Assembly: GCF_001427905.1 (NCBI RefSeq)
Contig: NZ_LMEF01000014.1
Location: 1-58,689, forward strand
DNA: 58,689 nt
Source: Flavobacterium sp. Root420
GTDB lineage: Bacteria > Bacteroidota > Bacteroidia > Flavobacteriales > Flavobacteriaceae
Reading direction: 5' to 3'
Below the pieces are notes generated by a model that was not told the origin of the DNA, did not search any database, and saw only the letters and a list, made by a program, of their open reading frames with translations. Of this stretch, positions 58,629 through 58,689 are shown one piece after another. Position 1 is the first letter of the stretch; each line of letters begins with the position of its first letter. The position numbers and the translations under genes are program-made.

Positions 58629-58689
58629 ATTTGTTGTCCATTGTGGTTTTTAATGTTTTGATTTTAAGGAGAGGCAAAAATTGCCCTTA

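Noticed and set aside
58627..58689. Possible C-terminus of a minus-strand gene entering from the right edge (ends LKTTMDNK)
   Set aside because: A stop codon appears in the same frame at the last three bases of the window, leaving only 19 codons.

Overview
The window looks like chromosomal DNA of a Flavobacterium-type member of the Bacteroidota. The evidence is low G+C, promoters of the TTG-N(19-21)-TAnnTTTG type, a split transketolase, lipoproteins with an acidic run after the lipobox Cys, a type IX secretion (T9SS) C-terminal domain, and intergenic repeats of flavobacterial style. No phage, plasmid, CRISPR array, rRNA or intact insertion sequence was seen. Site positions read by eye may be off by 1-2 bases.

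Layout. 1-6100: a small acidic protein, transketolase halves, an FKBP-type lipoprotein, an S4 RNA-binding protein, a phosphoribosyltransferase, shikimate kinase, two tRNA-Lys and one tRNA-Leu. 6200-10630: a GNAT protein, a frameshifted AraC remnant, then a six-gene ArsR-led operon (ArsR, SRPBCC, DoxX, YdeI-like, AlkD-like, DUF4256) whose promoter carries a clear operator palindrome. 10855-12445: a TPR protein and an inward-rectifier K+ channel. 12521-21135: a light-response region with a B12-binding MerR regulator (CarH/LitR-like), crtI, crtB, crtZ, photolyase, then TetR-ABC1 kinase divergent from a TIGR01777 epimerase. 21137-34679: mixed housekeeping and envelope genes, including an ECF sigma factor translationally coupled to a membrane protein with six 33-residue repeats, and a large T9SS-exported nuclease.

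34883-45878 is a vitamin B12 region. It holds an ABC importer (ATPase, permease, binding lipoprotein), cobU, a bluB-cobT fusion, cobS, cobC, and then a cobalamin riboswitch controlling a TonB-dependent receptor and a beta-propeller lipoprotein resembling BtuG. These genes fit uptake and lower-ligand assembly or remodelling rather than de novo corrin synthesis. Since the upstream MerR regulator appears to be a B12-dependent photoreceptor, cofactor supply and light response lie in the same neighbourhood.

45970-58689: S41 protease, ECF sigma factor with a membrane protein and two DUF4252 proteins, carB (lacking the C-terminal allosteric domain), rpmH, a TPR membrane protein, an alpha/beta hydrolase, a small GNAT, an ABC-F ATPase and a GlmU-like protein.

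The most interesting non-coding signal is a ~100-base repeat present twice (10637-10737 and 53794-53895). Its central 11-bp hairpin shows three compensatory pair changes around an identical AACCC loop, which points to a selected RNA or DNA structure. Other notable signals are an iterated palindrome TTCGCC-GGCGAA in three unrelated contexts (one inside the riboswitch), a 20-bp perfect inverted-repeat element before the photolyase gene, and a four-helix-bundle gene with flanking inverted repeats inside the B12 cluster.
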